Counted from the first letter of the stretch, positions 1 through 7,129 are shown. The stretch: 11,931 bases of DNA from CAYMDD01 sp964409675 (GCA_964409675.1 CAYPEF010000074.1:1-11931), one strand, 5' to 3'. A program made the numbers and translations. The notes: generated by a model from the sequence alone, not told the origin.

Positions 1-941
1 GCGTCGCGGAAGCGCACTTCCGCCTTGGCCGGATGGACGTTCACATCCACCTCCTCCGGCGGTACTTCAAGGTAAAGCGCCACCACCGGGTGCCGGTCGG
101 AGGCAAGAAAATCCTGATAGGCCCCCTTCACCGCGCCGAGCAACTGCCGGTCGCGGATGGCGCGTTTGTTCACGAACACATATTGCTCCGCCGCTGTGGC
201 GCGGTGATAGGTGGGCAGGCTGGCGAAGCCGCGCAAGTAAACACCCTCGCGCTGGGCGGCAATCGGCACTACATTAGCGGAGAACTGGCGGCCGATCAGC
301 TGCTCCAGCCGCGTGAGCGTGCCGTCCAGCATCTCCTCTTGCGAGGCATCGACGCGGATGGTTTCCTTGCCGTCGGCGCGGAAGGTGAAGGAAATGGAGG
401 GATTCGCCATCACGATGCGCGTCAGCATGTCCTGTGCGGCCAGTGTTTCGGAGCGCTCCGTTTTCAGGAATTTCAGCCGCGCGGGCGTGGCGTAGAATAA
501 ATCCCGCACCTCCACGCGCGTACCCGGCGGGTGGGCGGCGGGTTGCGGCGGCGTCACGTCCCCGCCCTCCACGTTCAGCACCCAGGCATGCTCTGATTGT
601 TTGGTACGGCTGGTGAGGCTTAAGCGGCTCACTGAGCCGATGGAAGGCAGCGCCTCGCCGCGGAAGCCCAGATAATGAATACGCAATAGATCCTCGCCCT
701 CCAGCTTGGACGTAGCGTGGCGCTGCACCGCCAGCTCCAGTTCGGATTCGCTCATGCCGCTGCCATTGTCGGTGACGCTGATCAGCTGCTTACCGCCGCC
801 TTCCAGCACTACATCAATACGCGTGGCCCCGGCGTCGATGGCGTTTTCCACCAGTTCCTTCACCACCGAGGCCGGGCGCTCCACCACCTCCCCGGCGGCG
901 ATGCGGTTGACGAGCGTAGAGGGGAGGATGCGGATCGGCAT
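1..941 (-). CDS. mutL: DNA mismatch repair protein MutL (N-terminal part, cut by window edge)
   Basis: MutL is the ATP-driven mediator of mismatch repair that links mismatch-bound MutS to strand incision. Only the first 313 codons are present; the C-terminal dimerisation/endonuclease region lies beyond base 1. The visible part is a complete GHKL ATPase core. It has KELVENAIDAGAT with Glu29 (general base) and Asn33 (Mg ligand), DNGSGM with Asp58, TSK at 77-79, and the ATP-lid motif GFRGEAL at 92-98. The transducer domain follows, ending with VNVHPAKAEVRF near residue 305. Residue numbering of the ATPase motifs matches E. coli MutL, which supports the ATG at 941-939. The start shares one base with the pgi stop (TGATG) and has no clear Shine-Dalgarno, so translation is probably coupled to pgi. 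Position after the M16 pair is usual in alphaproteobacteria, except for the intervening pgi. Confidence 0.97.
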   Translation of the reverse strand, partial: MPIRILPSTLVNRIAAGEVVERPASVVKELVENAIDAGATRIDVVLEGGGKQLISVTDNGSGMSESELELAVQRHATSKLEGEDLLRIHYLGFRGEALPSIGSVSRLSLTSRTKQSEHAWVLNVEGGDVTPPQPAAHPPGTRVEVRDLFYATPARLKFLKTERSETLAAQDMLTRIVMANPSISFTFRADGKETIRVDASQEEMLDGTLTRLEQLIGRQFSANVVPIAAQREGVYLRGFASLPTYHRATAAEQYVFVNKRAIRDRQLLGAVKGAYQDFLASDRHPVVALYLEVPPEEVDVNVHPAKAEVRFRD

Positions 942-2197
942 CAGGATTGCAGATATTGCCGCGTCAGCTGCTTGCTGTCTTCCACCGCCGGCTGGTCGAA
1001 CGGGTTGAGGCCGAGCAGATAGGCGGTGAGGATGATTTCCAGCGTCATCTGCATAACCAGCGCACCTGCGGCTTCTTCATTAACCATAGGAAACGAAAGC
1101 GTGCGTACCGGGCAGCCCTTATTGATTAAGGTTTCTGCTGTGGCGCGCTGCATGGCCGCCAGCATGTCGCCGATGGTCTTGCCGCGCAAACCAGCGCTTG
1201 GGCATGCTTCGCTGATGCGCCCGCCCTGACCGGCGCTTTCCTCCATCCATAAGGTGAGGCCCTTGTCGCGCGGGCCATCCAGGTAAAGTTGCAGTTGGCT
1301 GTGTTGGTCATTGGGGCCGAGGCTGATATGCGGGGTGGAGCCTTTGCCGTCCTTGCCGAGGCTCTCTGCCCATGCCTGCCGCCACCAGCGCGCCAGCCCC
1401 CACAGTCGCTCGGAATAGGTAAAGAGCACATGAACAGGATGGCCGCGCTCCAGCAGCGCGTAATGCATCGCGGCGGCCTGCGCTGCCTCGTTCATCATCT
1501 CCAGCCCGGCCTGCGCGCCGCGCCGGAGCGCCTGCGCGTCCAGTCCCATGAACATGGCTGGCAATAGCCCTACCGCCGAGAGGATGGAGAACCGTCCGCC
1601 AAGATCGGGATCATGCGTCAGGCAGGGAATGCCATGCTGCTCCGCCAGCCCGCGCAGGCGGTTAGGTTGCTCAATGCACAGGGCAAGTGCGCGCTGCGGC
1701 AGCGAATCCGTAAGACCGTGTGCCGCCAGCTCGGCAAGGATCAGGTCCATATAGGCATGCGTTTCCGCCGTGCCGCCGGATTTGCTGACGAAGAAGAAAC
1801 AGCATTCCTGCACCGGCGCAGCGGCGAACAGCTCCGGCAGTGCCTGCACGGAGAGATTGTCCAGCGTATGCAGCGTATGGGTGGCAGGTTTAAGCTTCGC
1901 CAGTGCCTTGCCGCTCAGGCCCGAGCCGCCGCAGCCGACCACTACCAGATGCTTATAACGCACTTTCCACTCCGAGCTGATGCGCTTCAGCTCCGCCAGA
2001 TCAACTATTTTACCGGCCAACGAAAAAATAGCGTGCTCCTGCGGCTTCGGTTGCACGCGCAATCGCTGTATTTCCGGCTGCAGCCGTGCCAGCGCCTGCT
2101 TGTAAGAGGCTTGCACGTTGCTGAGTGCCGGGGCGAGTTCCTGTGAGTAAAGCGTCGGCATGGCGGGAATATTATGGGTTCGCAGTGGGTGCGTCAT
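941..2197 (-). CDS. pgi: Glucose-6-phosphate isomerase, compact form
   Basis: Interconverts glucose-6-phosphate and fructose-6-phosphate in the cytoplasm. The 418-residue product is shorter than the roughly 550-residue E. coli enzyme but has the expected SIS-fold landmarks: VVVGCGGSGLSGKAL (86-99), the phosphate loop SKSGGTAET (138-146), signature 1 GGRFSILSAVG (200-210), AESLGK with candidate catalytic Glu278, DQHS with His299, and signature 2 FDQPAVEDSK with Lys409. The phosphate loop reads SGGT where SGTT is usual, and signature 2 has AVE instead of GVE; the catalytic residues are kept. The start at 2197 is preferred because AAAGGA precedes it by 7 nt; it overlaps the upstream M16 gene by 26 nt. 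An internal Met13 (ATG at 2161) is possible but lacks a ribosome-binding site. A sugar isomerase between the M16 pair and mutL is unusual. Confidence 0.93.
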   Translation of the reverse strand: MTHPLRTHNIPAMPTLYSQELAPALSNVQASYKQALARLQPEIQRLRVQPKPQEHAIFSLAGKIVDLAELKRISSEWKVRYKHLVVVGCGGSGLSGKALAKLKPATHTLHTLDNLSVQALPELFAAAPVQECCFFFVSKSGGTAETHAYMDLILAELAAHGLTDSLPQRALALCIEQPNRLRGLAEQHGIPCLTHDPDLGGRFSILSAVGLLPAMFMGLDAQALRRGAQAGLEMMNEAAQAAAMHYALLERGHPVHVLFTYSERLWGLARWWRQAWAESLGKDGKGSTPHISLGPNDQHSQLQLYLDGPRDKGLTLWMEESAGQGGRISEACPSAGLRGKTIGDMLAAMQRATAETLINKGCPVRTLSFPMVNEEAAGALVMQMTLEIILTAYLLGLNPFDQPAVEDSKQLTRQYLQS

Positions 2198-3647
2198 GTG
2201 TCAGTCCTTTCGGTGCGCCGACCATCACCACCAGCAGATGCGCGGGGTCGATCAGGCGCTCGATCATGCGGTTAACGCCTTCTTTCGTCACCGCCTGCAC
2301 CATGGCGTTGCGCTTGTCGAGGTAATCCCGGCCTAAGCCGTGCAACTGCATGGCGATCAGGAAATTGGCGACATCGGCATTGCTGTCCAGCGAGAGCAGG
2401 AACGAGCCGGTAAGGTATTGCTTGGCCTCGGTCAGCTCCTTGTCGGTGATGCCGCGGGCGCGGAAGGCCTGCAGGGCGGTTTTAAGCGTGGTAAGCGCCT
2501 CGGCCACCTGGTCGTTGCGGGTGGCGAAGCTGCCGGTCCAGGCGGCCGTATGCTGCATCGGGTCCAGCTCGGTATTAACCGAGTAGGTCAGCCCCTTCTC
2601 CTCGCGGATCGCGAGCCCCAGGCGCGAAATCAGGCTGCCGCTGCCCCCTAGGATATAATTCATCACGAAGGCGTCGAAATATTTGGGATCATTGCGCCTG
2701 ATGCCGGTGCCGCCGAAGCTCACCAGTGTTTGCGGAATATCATTCTGCACCATCACCGGCGCGGTCTGCGTGGTCATAACGGTATCAGGCACCTCGGTAT
2801 CCGGCTGGTAAGCGGTGGGCAAGGCGCTTAAATGTGCATCCAGCAGCGCGCTCAACTCGGCGGGCGTAATATCGCCCACCACGGCCACCAGCATGTTGGC
2901 ACGGGTGAGGTAATGCTCCCGGTAGGCTGCGAAATCCTCGCGCGTGAGCGCCGTCAGGCTTTCCTTGCTGCCTTTTTCCGGCTTGGCGTAAGGGTGAATG
3001 CCGAACGCGGTCGTCTGCCACGCGCGCGCCAGCTGGTAGCCCGGATTCTGCTGCAGGCGGAGCAGCGTGCTCTGCGCCTGTGCGCGGATGCGCTCAATGG
3101 CATCGGCATCAAAACGCGGCTGGGTGAGCGCCATTCCCATCAGGGAAAAGGCTTTCTCGCGGTGCTCGGACAGGGTTTCCAGCGTAACGGTGAAATGATC
3201 CGCATCCACACTGGTGCTGAGATTGATGGCATTGGATTCCAGCGCTTCGTGAAAGGCATAGCTGTTCATCTCGCCCGCGCCTTCCAGCAGCAGATCGCTC
3301 GCCAGCTCGCCGCGCCCTTCCCTGCCCACCGGGTCATAAGCGGAGCCGGCGTTTTTAAAGAGAATCTTCACCGCCACCAGCGGCAGCGAATGCTCCTCCA
3401 CCAGCCATGCTTTAATGCCGCCCGGCGTCACCACCTCCTGCACCGGCGCGGAGAGTGCGGGTAGCGGCAAGGTGAGCAGGATGATTGTCAGCCAGCTGAA
3501 AAACCGTCGTCCCGGCGCAGGCCGGGACCCATGCCACTCCTCCGGACAAGGAGAGCATTGGAGTGGCGTCATTGCTTTTTGATAATGCATAGCGGAGGGA
3601 TGGCATGGGCCCCGGCCTGCGCCGGGGTAGCGGGTGGGATTACTCAT
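2172..3647 (-). CDS. M16 family peptidase-like protein, non-catalytic subunit, with palindromic repeat in its N-terminus
   Basis: Periplasmic M16 (pitrilysin-type) protein of 491 residues, lacking the zinc motif. Where active members have HxxEH this one reads GELASDLLLEGAG (113-125), typical of inactive partner subunits. It keeps the C-terminal substrate-binding Arg/Tyr pair in LAIREEKGLTYSV (Arg348, Tyr355), after GGSGSLISRL. By analogy with other two-subunit M16 enzymes it probably forms a heterodimer with the catalytic M16 protein encoded just upstream. The signal peptide (RRFFSWLTIILLTLPLPALSA, about residues 47-67) is displaced: residues 7-48 are encoded by a palindromic repeat (3510-3627) read in frame. 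The ATG at 3647 has a strong GGAGGG site 8 nt upstream and overlaps the preceding stop by 8 nt. No in-frame start with a ribosome site exists nearer the signal peptide, so the extension is probably translated. Confidence 0.92.
   Translation of the reverse strand: MSNPTRYPGAGRGPCHPSAMHYQKAMTPLQCSPCPEEWHGSRPAPGRRFFSWLTIILLTLPLPALSAPVQEVVTPGGIKAWLVEEHSLPLVAVKILFKNAGSAYDPVGREGRGELASDLLLEGAGEMNSYAFHEALESNAINLSTSVDADHFTVTLETLSEHREKAFSLMGMALTQPRFDADAIERIRAQAQSTLLRLQQNPGYQLARAWQTTAFGIHPYAKPEKGSKESLTALTREDFAAYREHYLTRANMLVAVVGDITPAELSALLDAHLSALPTAYQPDTEVPDTVMTTQTAPVMVQNDIPQTLVSFGGTGIRRNDPKYFDAFVMNYILGGSGSLISRLGLAIREEKGLTYSVNTELDPMQHTAAWTGSFATRNDQVAEALTTLKTALQAFRARGITDKELTEAKQYLTGSFLLSLDSNADVANFLIAMQLHGLGRDYLDKRNAMVQAVTKEGVNRMIERLIDPAHLLVVMVGAPKGLTHDAPTANP
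2205..2210 (-). promoter_or_regulatory. Shine-Dalgarno site of pgi
   Basis: AAAGGA on the minus strand, 7 nt before the ATG at 2197. It lies inside the 3' end of the upstream M16 gene and decides for the longer pgi start over the internal Met13. Confidence 0.6.
3510..3627. repeat. Palindromic REP/MITE-like element inside the M16 gene
   Basis: A 118-bp element with long inverted arms: 3510-3544 pairs with 3593-3627 at about 31 of 35 positions, and two of the mismatches would be G:U in RNA. The loop is about 48 nt (3545-3592). The arms carry the GC-rich core CCCGGCGCAGGCCGGGACCC and its complement. Translated, such arms give PGAGRGP and WVPACAGTT-like peptides, which I recognise from widespread palindromic repeats in alphaproteobacterial genomes. 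The element lies wholly inside the 5' coding part of the non-catalytic M16 gene and contains no stop in that frame. There is no transposase and no clear target-site duplication. Confidence 0.8.
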
Positions 3648-5091
3648 GCGCTTCTCCCTCCGCAGGCAGGAGCAGGCCGGTGACGGAGGCTTCCGGTTTC
3701 AGCACCGCTTTGGCAGCTTCCTGCACTTGCTCGGGCGTGACGGCCTCGATCAACTCAGGCCATTTGGTGAACATGTCTTTCTCCAATCCGAGGATGCGCA
3801 GCATGCCCATCAGGTATGCCATCGGCTGCAAGCCTTCACGCGCATAAATGGCTTCAGCTTTCAGCAGGCTCTTGGCACGGATTACCGCTTCGACGGGAAT
3901 ACCCTGCTTCAGCGTCTGATCCAGAAGTGCATTGATTGCCGCTTCCAGCTTCTCCGGGCTGACATTGGCGGCAGGCACGGCATTGATTGCGAACTGGTCC
4001 GGTCCGCGTGAGAAACCGCCATACTGCGCGCTGATGCTGGTGGCCAGCTGCTGTTTCACCACCAGTTCCTGATATAGAATGCCGGTGCGCCCCGCGCCCA
4101 GCACCTGCGCCAGTACCATCAGCGGGAAGGCGTGCTGCGTGTCGCCGTGCACCAGGCTGGGGGCAAGGTAGCTGCGCTCCCATATGGGCTGCTTGACATT
4201 AGCATGCTTCAGCGTCAGGTGCCGTTCGGTGCGGGCAGGCGGTTCTTCCTTCCAGATGCGCTCCGGCACCGCGCGCTTGGGCAGGCTGCCGTAATATTTT
4301 TCCGCCAGCGGGCGGATTTCAGCGGCGCTTGTATCGCCGGAGATAACCAGAATGGCATTATCGGGATGGTAGTATTTTTTATGGAATGCCAGCACGTCTT
4401 CCGGCTTTAGCCCGGCCATTTCATGCATCCAGCCGATGACGGGGGTATGGTAGGGGTGATTGAGAAAGAGGGCTGCGTTCATCTGCTCGGAAAGCAGCGC
4501 CTGCGGGTTGTTATCAGTGCGCATGCGGCGCTCTTCCATGATCACTTCGCGCTCTTTCAGCGCCTCCTTGGGATCGGGCTTTAAGCCCCGCATGCGGTCG
4601 GCTTCCAGCTCCATGGCAAGCGGCAGCTTGTCCTTGGCGATGTTCACATAATAGCCGGTGGCGTCGTAATTGGTGAATGCGTTCTGCTGGCCGCCCTGCG
4701 CGGCGATCAGGCTTTCATACTGGCCTTGCCTGAATTTCTCCGTGCCCTTGAACATCATATGCTCATGATAATGCGCGAGGCCCGATTGCATCGGCGGGTC
4801 GTCGGCGGAGCCGATGCGAAACCACAGCATATGGCTCACCGCCGGCACGCGGTGGTTGGGGATGACGATCACCTCCATGCCGTTTTTCAGGCTGAAGCTT
4901 TCCACCGGCGGCAGCGTATCGACGGCGAAGGCGGAGAGCGAAGCAAAAAAACTGATAACCGCCGCGCCTGCCAGCCAAGCCTTGCGCAAGGTTCCCCCAC
5001 CCTGCCTCCCCCGCAAGCGGGGGAGGTGATGCATAGTCCACCCGCTTGCGGGGGGATTCAGGGGAGAATCGTGCTTCTGTATAAACCGCAT
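3640..5091 (-). CDS. M16 family zinc metallopeptidase, catalytic subunit
   Basis: Periplasmic zinc peptidase of the M16 (pitrilysin/processing-peptidase) family, 483 residues. The inverted zinc motif HxxEH is present as HYHEH (His107, Glu110, His111), followed by the downstream acidic ligand region EREVIMEERRM (Glu186/Glu187). The C-terminal M16 domain contains GAGRTGILYQELVVKQQLA. A signal peptide (RKAWLAGAAVISFFASLSAFA, about residues 36-56) precedes the mature domain. Residues 9-33 are encoded by a GC-rich palindromic repeat (4997-5066) read in frame. The ATG at 5091 shares one base with the preceding stop (TGATG) and has no clear Shine-Dalgarno. An internal Met20 lies within the repeat. 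It is paired with a non-catalytic paralogue immediately downstream, the usual two-subunit arrangement. The natural substrate cannot be told from sequence. Confidence 0.95.
   Translation of the reverse strand: MRFIQKHDSPLNPPASGWTMHHLPRLRGRQGGGTLRKAWLAGAAVISFFASLSAFAVDTLPPVESFSLKNGMEVIVIPNHRVPAVSHMLWFRIGSADDPPMQSGLAHYHEHMMFKGTEKFRQGQYESLIAAQGGQQNAFTNYDATGYYVNIAKDKLPLAMELEADRMRGLKPDPKEALKEREVIMEERRMRTDNNPQALLSEQMNAALFLNHPYHTPVIGWMHEMAGLKPEDVLAFHKKYYHPDNAILVISGDTSAAEIRPLAEKYYGSLPKRAVPERIWKEEPPARTERHLTLKHANVKQPIWERSYLAPSLVHGDTQHAFPLMVLAQVLGAGRTGILYQELVVKQQLATSISAQYGGFSRGPDQFAINAVPAANVSPEKLEAAINALLDQTLKQGIPVEAVIRAKSLLKAEAIYAREGLQPMAYLMGMLRILGLEKDMFTKWPELIEAVTPEQVQEAAKAVLKPEASVTGLLLPAEGEAHE
3656..3661 (-). 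promoter_or_regulatory. Strong Shine-Dalgarno of the non-catalytic M16 gene
   Basis: GGAGGG on the minus strand, 8 nt before the ATG at 3647 and inside the last codons of the upstream M16 gene. It is the strongest ribosome-binding site in the operon. It fixes the start upstream of the palindromic repeat, which argues that the repeat-encoded residues are translated. Confidence 0.75.
4997..5066. repeat. Palindromic REP-like element inside the catalytic M16 gene
   Basis: About 70 bp. Arm 4997-5021 is complementary to 5041-5066, allowing one inserted base and a few mismatches. Inside the left arm is a near-perfect small hairpin at 5005-5026 (10-bp stem CCTCCCCCGC / GCGGGGGAGG around AA). Translated in other frames the arms give SPPPLAGEAGWG, a peptide signature I associate with common palindromic repeats in proteobacteria. 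It differs in sequence from the element at 3510-3627. It lies entirely in the 5' coding region of the M16 gene and leaves the frame open. The lack of a T tract argues against a terminator. Confidence 0.75.
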
Positions 5092-5693
5092 CAGAAAATC
5101 TTGCTGAGCCAGCCTTTGTTACGCGGCTGGACGGTGGGGGTTTCGCCTTCCGTCACCGGCTTGCCGGTTTCCTTGTTTTCGCTCAGGCGCTCTTTTTCCT
5201 TCGGAGCATCGACCAGCGGCTCGTTATGGCCGGGTTCACGGATTTTATCGAGCATGGATTTTTCCGACGGGTCGACATTATCGCCGTAATCAGCGCGCAG
5301 TTTGTCGCGGATGGAGGCATCCGCTTGTGCGGCGCCGGCCTTGCGCAGGAAGCTGGCGTCGCCGTTGCTGCCGGAGGGCGTGCCGGCATCGCTTACTTTC
5401 ACGCCGGTAACGGCGGTGCTGGCGGAGCCGGGGCGCAATCCGCCGCTATCCTGCTCACCCATCACCAGTTCCCTGGCCTGTTTTGAAGCCGGAACGTCGG
5501 AGCCGGAGACGCTGTTGCCTTCAGCGGGCGGGCGCAGCGAGAAATCGGGCGGCACGCTGAGCGGCGGGCGGGCGACGACGCGGAATTCATCCGGCGCCTG
5601 GCGGCTGAGGCCAAGCGTTTCCTTGACACCGCCGTCGCAGGCGGAAAGCGCGCCAAGCGAAGCGGCGCAAAGCAGCAGATGAGAGAATTTCAT
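5091..5693 (-). CDS. DUF3035 family lipoprotein (BamF-like)
   Basis: A 200-residue lipoprotein. MKFSHLLLCAASLGALSAC is a lipoprotein signal peptide ending in lipobox LSAC (Cys19). The family motif follows at 34-56, PDEFRVVARPPLSVPPDFSL, characteristic of DUF3035 proteins of alphaproteobacteria, some annotated as BamF-like components of the outer-membrane beta-barrel assembly machine. The rest is low-complexity, hydrophilic and probably disordered, ending in NKGWLSKIF. The start at 5693 is chosen over an ATG 14 codons upstream because it gives a normal signal peptide, has AAAGGA 6 nt before it, and overlaps the lspA stop as ATGA. Its neighbour lspA encodes the peptidase that would process this lipobox. 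Family assignment is good; a role in barrel assembly is inferred from the family. Confidence 0.86.
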   Translation of the reverse strand: MKFSHLLLCAASLGALSACDGGVKETLGLSRQAPDEFRVVARPPLSVPPDFSLRPPAEGNSVSGSDVPASKQARELVMGEQDSGGLRPGSASTAVTGVKVSDAGTPSGSNGDASFLRKAGAAQADASIRDKLRADYGDNVDPSEKSMLDKIREPGHNEPLVDAPKEKERLSENKETGKPVTEGETPTVQPRNKGWLSKIF

Positions 5694-6184
5694 GCGGGTT
5701 CCTTTATGCGCGAGGGTAGAAAGCTTTCGATGCACAGTATAAACACTCCGATGCAGATGGCGCTGTCGGCCACGTTGAAGGCGGGCCAGTGATAGCCGTA
5801 GGCGTGGACGTCCAGGAAGTCAAACACTGCCCCCAGCACCAGCCGGTCGATGATATTGCCGAGCGCGCCGCCGATCACCAGGCCGATGGCAAGGCTGGCG
5901 AGCCTTCCTTCCGCCTTTCTCAGCCACCCGTATAGCACAAGCGCAATTACTGCCGCAATCGCTATCAGGATAAAGCGCCCCGCCCCCTCCGGGTTGGAGA
6001 ACATGCCGAAGCTGACGCCGTGGTTCCACACGGAAACGAGGTTAAAAAACGGCAGCACCTCCACCTGCCCCCGCTCCGGCAGGCGAAAGATGCCGAGCAG
6101 GTAATGCTTGCTCAACTGGTCGAGCGCAATCATGGTGGCGGCCATCAGCAGGCCCAGGCGGTGGAAGGGGTTGGATATCGGCAT
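5690..6184 (-). CDS. lspA: Lipoprotein signal peptidase (signal peptidase II)
   Basis: Inner-membrane aspartyl peptidase that cleaves diacylglyceryl-prolipoproteins just before the lipobox cysteine. The 164-residue length matches E. coli LspA. Conserved blocks are DQLSK (22-26), NHGVSFGMF (54-62), GGALGNIIDR with catalytic Asp113, VFDFLD (120-125) and FNVAD with catalytic Asp140. Four hydrophobic segments fit the known topology. The gene starts 18 nt after ribF and its stop overlaps the next gene's start as ATGA. In most alphaproteobacteria ileS sits between ribF and lspA; here it does not. The ATG at 6184 has only a weak upstream AGAG. Confidence 0.97.
   Translation of the reverse strand: MPISNPFHRLGLLMAATMIALDQLSKHYLLGIFRLPERGQVEVLPFFNLVSVWNHGVSFGMFSNPEGAGRFILIAIAAVIALVLYGWLRKAEGRLASLAIGLVIGGALGNIIDRLVLGAVFDFLDVHAYGYHWPAFNVADSAICIGVFILCIESFLPSRIKEPA
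5699..5705 (-). promoter_or_regulatory. Shine-Dalgarno of the DUF3035 lipoprotein gene
   Basis: AAAGGAA on the minus strand, 5 nt before the ATG at 5693 and inside the lspA 3' end. It supports the shorter start that yields a proper lipoprotein signal peptide. Confidence 0.6.
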
Positions 6185-6202
6185 AGGTTACTCTGGTGTA
6201 TA

Positions 6203-7129
6203 TCAGGGCCGCGAGTCTAGAATGCTTCTTGCTTCCGTGCAATCCCGCTCTATCTGCGCCTTCAGTTCCTCCAGCCCGGCAAAGCGCCGCTCGGGCCGCA
6301 AGTGCCGCACCAGCTCCACCCGCAGGCGCATGCCATACAGCTCTTGCGACAGGTTGAAGCAATGCACCTCCAGCAGCGGCGCATCTGCCTCAAAAGTGGG
6401 GCGAATGCCGAGATTGGCCACGCCCTTTACCCATTCGCCTCCCGGTAATTGCACCCGCACCGCATACACTCCGAAAGCAGGCGGCATCACCGGCGGCAGG
6501 CGGAGATTGGCGGTGGGAAAGCCAAGCGTGCGCCCGCGTGCATCGCCATGCAGCACCCGGCCTTCCAGCCTGTAAGGTCGCCCCAACAGCTGCGCCGCCT
6601 CTGACATTTTTCCTGCGCCGAGCAGCGCGCGGATGCGGGTGGAGGAGCATGCCTCGCCCGATTCATCGCGCAATGTCGGCACGCAAGTAAAGCCGAAGGG
6701 TTGGCCCTGCGCCAGCATCTGCGCATTCCCGGCGCGGCCCTTGCCGAAGACGAAATCCTCTCCCGTCACCACATGCCGCGCCCTTAGCGCCTGATGCAAT
6801 ACGCGCGCGATAAATTCCGCCGGGCTGAGCGCGGCGAAGGCGGCGTTGAACCGCTGCAAAAACAGCGCGTCGATGCCCATGCCGCGCAGCAGCTCCAGCT
6901 TGACATGCAGCGGATAGATGCGCAGCGGCGGCTGCCCCGGCGCAAAGAAGGCGCGCGGATGCGGCGAAAACGTCAGCACCGCCGCCGGAACGCTGGCCTC
7001 CTGCGCCAGTTTCATGGCCGTGCCAATCACTGCCTGATGGCCCAGATGCACGCCGTCAAAATTGCCCAGTGCAATCACGCCTCCCCGGAAGCGTTCTGGC
7101 AGATGGGTCAGATCGCGAAACAGCTGCAT
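6203..7129 (-). CDS. ribF: Bifunctional riboflavin kinase / FAD synthetase
   Basis: Phosphorylates riboflavin to FMN and adenylylates FMN to FAD in the cytoplasm. The 308 residues show both domains. The N-terminal adenylyltransferase has GNFDGVHLGHQ (22-32, HxGH at 28-31), TFSPHPRAFF (53-62) and SSTRIR (162-167). The C-terminal kinase has GFPTANL (203-209), GVYAV (220-224), VANLGIRPTF (237-246) and LEVHCF with catalytic Glu254. The N-terminus aligns with the family from Met1. The start shares one base with the preceding MaoC gene stop (TGATG) and has no Shine-Dalgarno, suggesting coupled translation. The next gene, lspA, follows after 18 nt. Confidence 0.97.
   Translation of the reverse strand: MQLFRDLTHLPERFRGGVIALGNFDGVHLGHQAVIGTAMKLAQEASVPAAVLTFSPHPRAFFAPGQPPLRIYPLHVKLELLRGMGIDALFLQRFNAAFAALSPAEFIARVLHQALRARHVVTGEDFVFGKGRAGNAQMLAQGQPFGFTCVPTLRDESGEACSSTRIRALLGAGKMSEAAQLLGRPYRLEGRVLHGDARGRTLGFPTANLRLPPVMPPAFGVYAVRVQLPGGEWVKGVANLGIRPTFEADAPLLEVHCFNLSQELYGMRLRVELVRHLRPERRFAGLEELKAQIERDCTEARSILDSRP

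Noticed and set aside
2832..3464. Open frame of 210 codons on the plus strand
   Set aside because: It is antisense to the clear non-catalytic M16 gene, has an Arg/His/Gln-rich composition typical of a shadow frame in GC-rich DNA, and no ribosome site.
3545..3592. A small gene or spacer-type array in the loop of the palindromic element
   Set aside because: Only 48 nt with no repeat units and no independent ribosome site; no CRISPR-like periodicity anywhere in the window.
5005..5026. GC-rich hairpin as a rho-independent terminator
   Set aside because: There is no T tract on either side, the loop is only two bases, and it lies inside a coding sequence with co-directional genes following directly.
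4726..5289. Open frame of 187 codons on the plus strand
   Set aside because: It spans antisense parts of two real genes and the palindromic repeat; no family features.
5693..5735. Longer start (14 codons upstream) for the DUF3035 lipoprotein
   Set aside because: It would put 14 polar residues before an otherwise standard lipoprotein signal; the ATG at 5693 has AAAGGA and an ATGA overlap with lspA.
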